64,000 bases of DNA from Isoetes taiwanensis (Eukaryota; Streptophyta; Lycopodiopsida; Isoetales; Isoetaceae). The DNA lies in contig JAJEKV010000003.1 in NCBI GenBank assembly GCA_021234155.1, positions 27,139,166 through 27,203,165 on the forward strand, given 5' to 3'. A program made the position numbers and the translations under genes. Shown in pieces: positions 57,813 to 64,000 of this stretch (position 1 is its first letter; every line of letters starts with the position of its first letter). The notes beneath the pieces were generated by a model that worked only from the letters and a program-made list of their open reading frames with translations, was not told the origin of the DNA and ran no database searches.

Positions 57813-58140
57813 TTTTTCAACCCGAGGAGTGGCAAAGCAGATCGAGAGGCCTTAGATATCTGAATCCAAATAATTGATTGGGAATAAGGATGACTTAAAA
57901 CGAAATTGAGGATCAAAACTTAATGAATGAATGCACAAAAAACAGAATGCAAATGCGTGCGTAATCTGATGAATACCTGGATCGTAATCGGCTAATTGCT
58001 TCGAGGAATTGGATACTCTGAGCAAGAATTAGGCGGCCTTGAAGATCAAGAAGCAGGGGAAATGGCGCCCCTGGTTTTCGGTGTGGGAAACATTTCAGGC
58101 AGTTTTTTCAGGCAGCAAAAATTAAGGCTAATTGTTTGGT
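57813..58140. other. Upstream region of the Myb-like gene
   Basis: Noncoding stretch between the Myb start codon and the candidate element end; presumably its promoter and 5' UTR. No TATA motif that I trust. Confidence 0.4.
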
Positions 58141-60471
<2,331 letters not shown>

Positions 60472-60609
60472 CGCTATCTTGGGCGCTCACGGGCAGACAA
60501 GTTTGTGGGCACTGTTTCCTGGCCGAGACAGATCCATTTGCTTGGCCGAGACATACCCATTTGTTTTGATTTGATAAGGAACCCATCCACTTGAGCTTTG
60601 TGATGTCTT

Positions 60610-60940
60610 GACCGGAAACCAGAAGAGAACTTGTGCGATTCGGCCCACTTGTGCGTAAAACTTGTGCAAAATGAAACCGTAAGAAAACTTGTGCGCATTC
60701 GCCCACTTGTGCGGCCGAAACCGTAAGAAAACTTGTGAAAATTTAAACCGTAAGAAAACTTGTGCAGATTCGTCCACTTGTGCAAAAAACTTGTGCAGAT
60801 TCCTAGAGATTTGCGTGGCAGACAGAGCTTCGAATTGACAGGAAACCCAGAATCCACTTGAATCCACGAACCTTCTGATGCCTTGACCTAAAACCGTAAT
60901 CGTGGGAAAACATTTTGTGCGATTCGTCCAAAACGTGGTA
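60610..60940 (+). repeat. Tandem repeats in the LINE 5' region
   Basis: Four to five degenerate units with AAACCGTAAGAAAACTTGTG followed by CAGATTCGTCCACTTGTGC begin at about 60617, 60673, 60718, 60746 and 60891. A second short repeat (TTGGCCGAGACA) occurs twice at about 60511 and 60543. The position upstream of ORF1 resembles the promoter monomers of some mammalian L1 elements; promoter function is inference. Confidence 0.6.
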
Positions 60941-61029
60941 TTAGAAACGTGGTTTAACAAAGAAGAAAAGGGCAAAGATTCCCGGAAATAGGGCAGACCA
61001 CTTAGGGGAAAAAAAAACAAGGGCAAAAC

Positions 61030-61839
61030 ATGGCACAGAAGCCTAAGAAAAAACCTACTGCTGGTGAGAGCCCTGTTGCGGTAGCTGCTCCTGCTATAGT
61101 AACTGAAGAGGGCGATTCTACAGGGGCTGGAGTTACAAAAAAGGATCTGATGGAAGCAGTATTGCAGATGAAGACAGCTATGGAGGCATCTACGATTTCA
61201 ATGAAAGCATCAATGGAGGGCTCCGTCCAAAATATGGTTAGTGATCTGAAGAATTTTCTGCTTGCTCATGTACAAACTGAATTAGAGAAATGCCAAAGCA
61301 AGATGTTCGCGGAGCTTGAGCAATTTAAGCAAGGGCTTACATCTGAATTTGAAAAATTTAAACAAGAGCTCATGAACAGTGACAGTGATAGCGAAACTGA
61401 TGACACAGAAACAGGACCCATGAATACGGATGTTGCCTTAATTCAAAATCAATTGGCATCCTTTATGGAAGAACAAGAAAAGAAAGAGAAAGCACTGAAC
61501 ATTCGCTTGATTGGCATACCCGAAGAAGCAAGAGAGAGAACCAGAGACATTGTCCAGGCTTTTTGTGCGAACGAGCTTCAGCTGATAGACACCAATATTG
61601 TAGATGCATTTCGGATTGGAAAGCAAGGTGACAGAGACAAGCACATCATTGTTAAATTGGGCTCCAGAGAGGACAAGATCAGCATATTAAAAAAGAAAAC
61701 CATGCTCAAGGGGAAAAAATTTGGATCAATGACGACCGTACTAAAAAACAACTTCAGGAACATAAGGAACAATTGCAGGTATTCAAGGAAGCAAAGCAAG
61801 CAGGGAAAAAGGCATTTTGGAGACGCGGTAGGGTGGTAG
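61030..61839 (+). CDS. LINE ORF1 protein: coiled coil plus RRM-like domain
   Basis: 269 codons, intact in this copy. Residues 1-45 are Ala/Pro/Thr-rich. Residues about 45-130 are a long Met/Lys/Glu-rich helix (ETMKTAMEASTISM-like repeats, then EQFKQGLTSEFEKFKQEL) suited to a coiled coil. Residues 131-145 are acidic. Residues about 155-240 match the L1-ORF1p RNA-binding domain in style (LNIRLIGIPEEARERTRDI, FRIGKQGDRDKHIIVKLG, KISILKKKTMLKGKKFG). No CCHC knuckle of the kind usual in angiosperm L1 ORF1 is visible. It would coat LINE RNA in a ribonucleoprotein. Chosen start: the first ATG after a purine-rich leader (ACAAGGGCAAAACATGG). The last ~30 residues may belong to a shifted frame. Confidence 0.75.
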   Translation: MAQKPKKKPTAGESPVAVAAPAIVTEEGDSTGAGVTKKDLMEAVLQMKTAMEASTISMKASMEGSVQNMVSDLKNFLLAHVQTELEKCQSKMFAELEQFKQGLTSEFEKFKQELMNSDSDSETDDTETGPMNTDVALIQNQLASFMEEQEKKEKALNIRLIGIPEEARERTRDIVQAFCANELQLIDTNIVDAFRIGKQGDRDKHIIVKLGSREDKISILKKKTMLKGKKFGSMTTVLKNNFRNIRNNCRYSRKQSKQGKRHFGDAVGW

Positions 61840-61879
61840 TGGAGAATCAAGATGAAACATAGGTAAGCGAGACCACCAG

Positions 61880-64000
61880 TATAATGTGTTGGAATATTAA
61901 CTCTATTAGTCAGTATAAAATAGAAGTAGTAGGGGATTTATTTGCAAATATAGATATCTTGTTTTTTTCTGGAAACATGTGAGAATGAAGAGAAAAGTTT
62001 ACCCGACATACAGGGATTCATTTTGTTACACTCAGTTTGGTATAATAAAGGTTGGCGCCTAAAGGGTCATGGCGGGATAGCATGCTACGTAAGATCTCAC
62101 TTGAGAAAAATGGTCAAAATAGTTGAAGGAATGGGTTCAAAGCAACATATCTGGGTTGAAATACCTGGCCAAAAAGGTAAGATTTTTGTGGCAGGATGTT
62201 ACTTTCCTCCAAGGGAATCACCAATGTATAATACGGATCTCTTAGACAGAGACGACCCCTTCTTTAGTTTGGAACAGGATGCTCTTTCTTTGATGTCGCT
62301 AGATGACGTCCTCTTACTAGGTGACTTTAATGGGCGTATTGCTAATAAGCAAGCAGCTTTAGCCAGCTTGGAAGGGGAACCCATGTGGGTTGAAATGCTT
62401 GATGACACAGAGATGTACCAACAGGGTTGGAATAGAACTACTGCAGACAGAATCAGATGGCCTACGCCTCAAGGCAAGCATGTACTCAATATGCGTAGCG
62501 GGCTAGACTTATTGATATATAATGGTACACGGATATTTCCTGGCACAGATAAATGCACATGCAGAAGTGCTAGTGTTGTCGACCTTGTCCTTGCTAAAGC
62601 TCAGTTTGTGGATCAGGTGAGGCATATATCTATAGGGGAAGAGATGGAGAAGATCTCAGATCATGTTCCACTAGCAATTGTGTTAAACACAAAGAAATTT
62701 GAATATAGTCAAGACCGCAATGTCTTCAAGCCCAGGATACGCATGAATCATCATAAGGCGGAAAAATACATGGAAAAATGTGAAGCAAAAGTATCTGAGA
62801 TAAGCTGGCCCACGGGTATTGAGGCACTAAGTGAGAAACTGGTAGATATGGTATTGGGTGTGGCTAGTGACCATTTTGTCTCACATAGAAAACTGAAAGG
62901 GCTACCATGCAACAGCTGGTTTGATGCATCATGCAAAGAAAAAAGGGAAGCATACAAAAAAGCAAAAAGGGCAGTTAGACAGAGACTCAAAAAGGAATAC
63001 ATGGCATTGACCAAGTCGAAAAAGAAGAAGTATGTTTACCAGAGACAACAAGATTTGATCAAGGACACCATAGCAAACCCCAAACAGTTTTGGAATGAGC
63101 TTAAACCTAAAATGCAACAAGAGGCACATTTGGACCCAGAGACATTGATCGACCAAGTACGCAAACTCTACCATATGTCGGATGTTAATGAAAACAGTAT
63201 TGATCATTTGCAAAACACGACTTGGGGCTTCACATTGGAAGATTTAGAAGAGGGGCTGAGTAATCTTGCCAATGATGCAATAGGGCTGGTTGCAGAAATG
63301 TTTAAATGGGCAGGCAAATCAGTGCATTTAGTGTTATTGTCTCTGTTTAACTCTGTCTTGAATGGAGGATTCCCACGAACATGGCAACTAAATAGAGTCA
63401 TTCCTCTTTACAAAAATGGGGATGAGGGTGACCCAGGAAATTATAGAATGATTCTGGTGAGCAGCCTATATGCCAAATTGTTTGCTGCTATGTTAAACAA
63501 TAAGCTGAGCACTTGGTCAGAAGCACATAATGTTAGAGCCATTGGGCAAGCAGGCTTTAGGCCTAAAAAATCCACAGTAGATCATTTGGTCACTCTGCGC
63601 GCTATGATTGATTCAGTTAAAGGGAAGAGAAAACCACTCTATGCCCTTTTTGTGGACTATGCCAAGGCATTCGACACAGTATCTCGTGTTCATCTATGGG
63701 AGAGGATGGACAACTTGGGGGTACCGATTGAGCTCAGACAGGCAGTAAAACTATTTTAGTGCAATTATCATCCCCTTACATTGAAAAGTGCACGAAATTA
63801 GTAGAGAGCAATATCGGGGTGAAGCAAGGCTGCCCCTTATCACCAGTTCTGTTTGGTTTATTCATAGACCAACTGGAGGCTTGGATAATGGAGTATGGCG
63901 GGGACGGGACTCCACTGTCAAACTATGTGATCTTGTTGCTCTTATATGCGGACGATGTGGTTCTTCTCTCTCGCACAGTTGCAGGCATGCAGAAACATTT
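61880..64000 (+). pseudogene. LINE ORF2 (endonuclease-reverse transcriptase), partial and frame-broken
   Basis: The N-terminal piece (MCWNINSISQYKIEVVGDLF) starts near 61883; the frame changes near 61970-61985, after which the apurinic-type endonuclease continues in the long open frame ending at 63759 (HGGIACYVR, VAGCYFPPRES, LLLGDFNGRIA, KISDHVPLAIVL). Residues from about 62700 are a basic linker. The RT begins at about 63360 (GGFPRTWQLNRVIPLYKNGD, GQAGFRPKKSTVDHLV, FVDYAKAFDTVSRVHLWERM). A frame change near 63750 precedes GVKQGCPLSPVLFGLFID and LLLYADDVVLLS at about 63820-63975. So at least two breaks; the catalytic residues seen are otherwise conserved. Confidence 0.85.

Overview
The window looks like a land-plant nuclear genome: intron-bearing host gene pieces, an extensin gene, a pentatricopeptide-repeat (PPR) relic, Ty1/copia and Ty3/gypsy elements with the usual initiator-Met primer site, and PIF/Harbinger elements carrying a Myb/SANT-like gene. 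It is AT-rich and dominated by transposons and relics, as in large fern, lycophyte or gymnosperm-type genomes. I cannot fix the species. No rRNA, functional tRNA, CRISPR array, operon or bacterial/organellar gene block was seen.

Layout. 0-1.2 kb: decayed transposase-like gene. 1.7-1.9 kb: array of ten palindromic GGAATATTCC decamers. 3.4-3.9 kb: CCACAC minisatellite that flips strand. 4.35-7.13 kb (minus): broken multi-exon Ulp1-type cysteine protease gene with a tandemly duplicated 30-nt exon. 8.0-9.3 kb: possible lone LTR fragment. 12.9-15 kb: two unrecognised gene remnants on opposite strands, one with coiled-coil exons and a possible ankyrin motif. 17.6-18.4 kb (minus): extensin. 18.87-19.25 kb: MITE-like element with ~95-bp inverted arms. 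22.65-29.41 kb (minus): old, broken Ty3/gypsy element with both LTRs and a SINE inside it. 32.89-37.54 kb: young but broken Ty1/copia element with near-identical LTRs and a perfect GATCT target duplication. 38.2-40.6 kb: alanyl-tRNA synthetase fragment and PPR pseudogene. 40.8-45.0 kb: a ~195-bp direct repeat pair, each copy with an ATG, a splice donor and a 16-bp-arm hairpin, around a 419-bp tandem duplication. 45.9-46.3 kb (minus): an unrecognised 135-codon ORF. 48.2-49.4, 58.5-60.3 and 60.5-64.0 kb: three LINE copies, the last running off the window. 51.1-58.2 kb: two Harbinger copies in tandem.

The most interesting part is the Harbinger pair. Besides transposase (plus strand) and the Myb/SANT-like gene (minus strand), both copies carry a third minus-strand ORF in the same place. 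It has a Ser-rich acidic N-terminus and a conserved Cys-containing C-terminal domain that I do not recognise. By eye the two copies of this ORF are far more diverged (about 67% protein identity over 84 residues) than the flanking transposase and Myb segments (about 90-95% at DNA level). The LINEs, the tRNA-derived SINE and several SINE-like fragments share a GACGT(T)AAA-type 3' end followed by short simple repeats, and the long (TC)n microsatellites sit at those tails.
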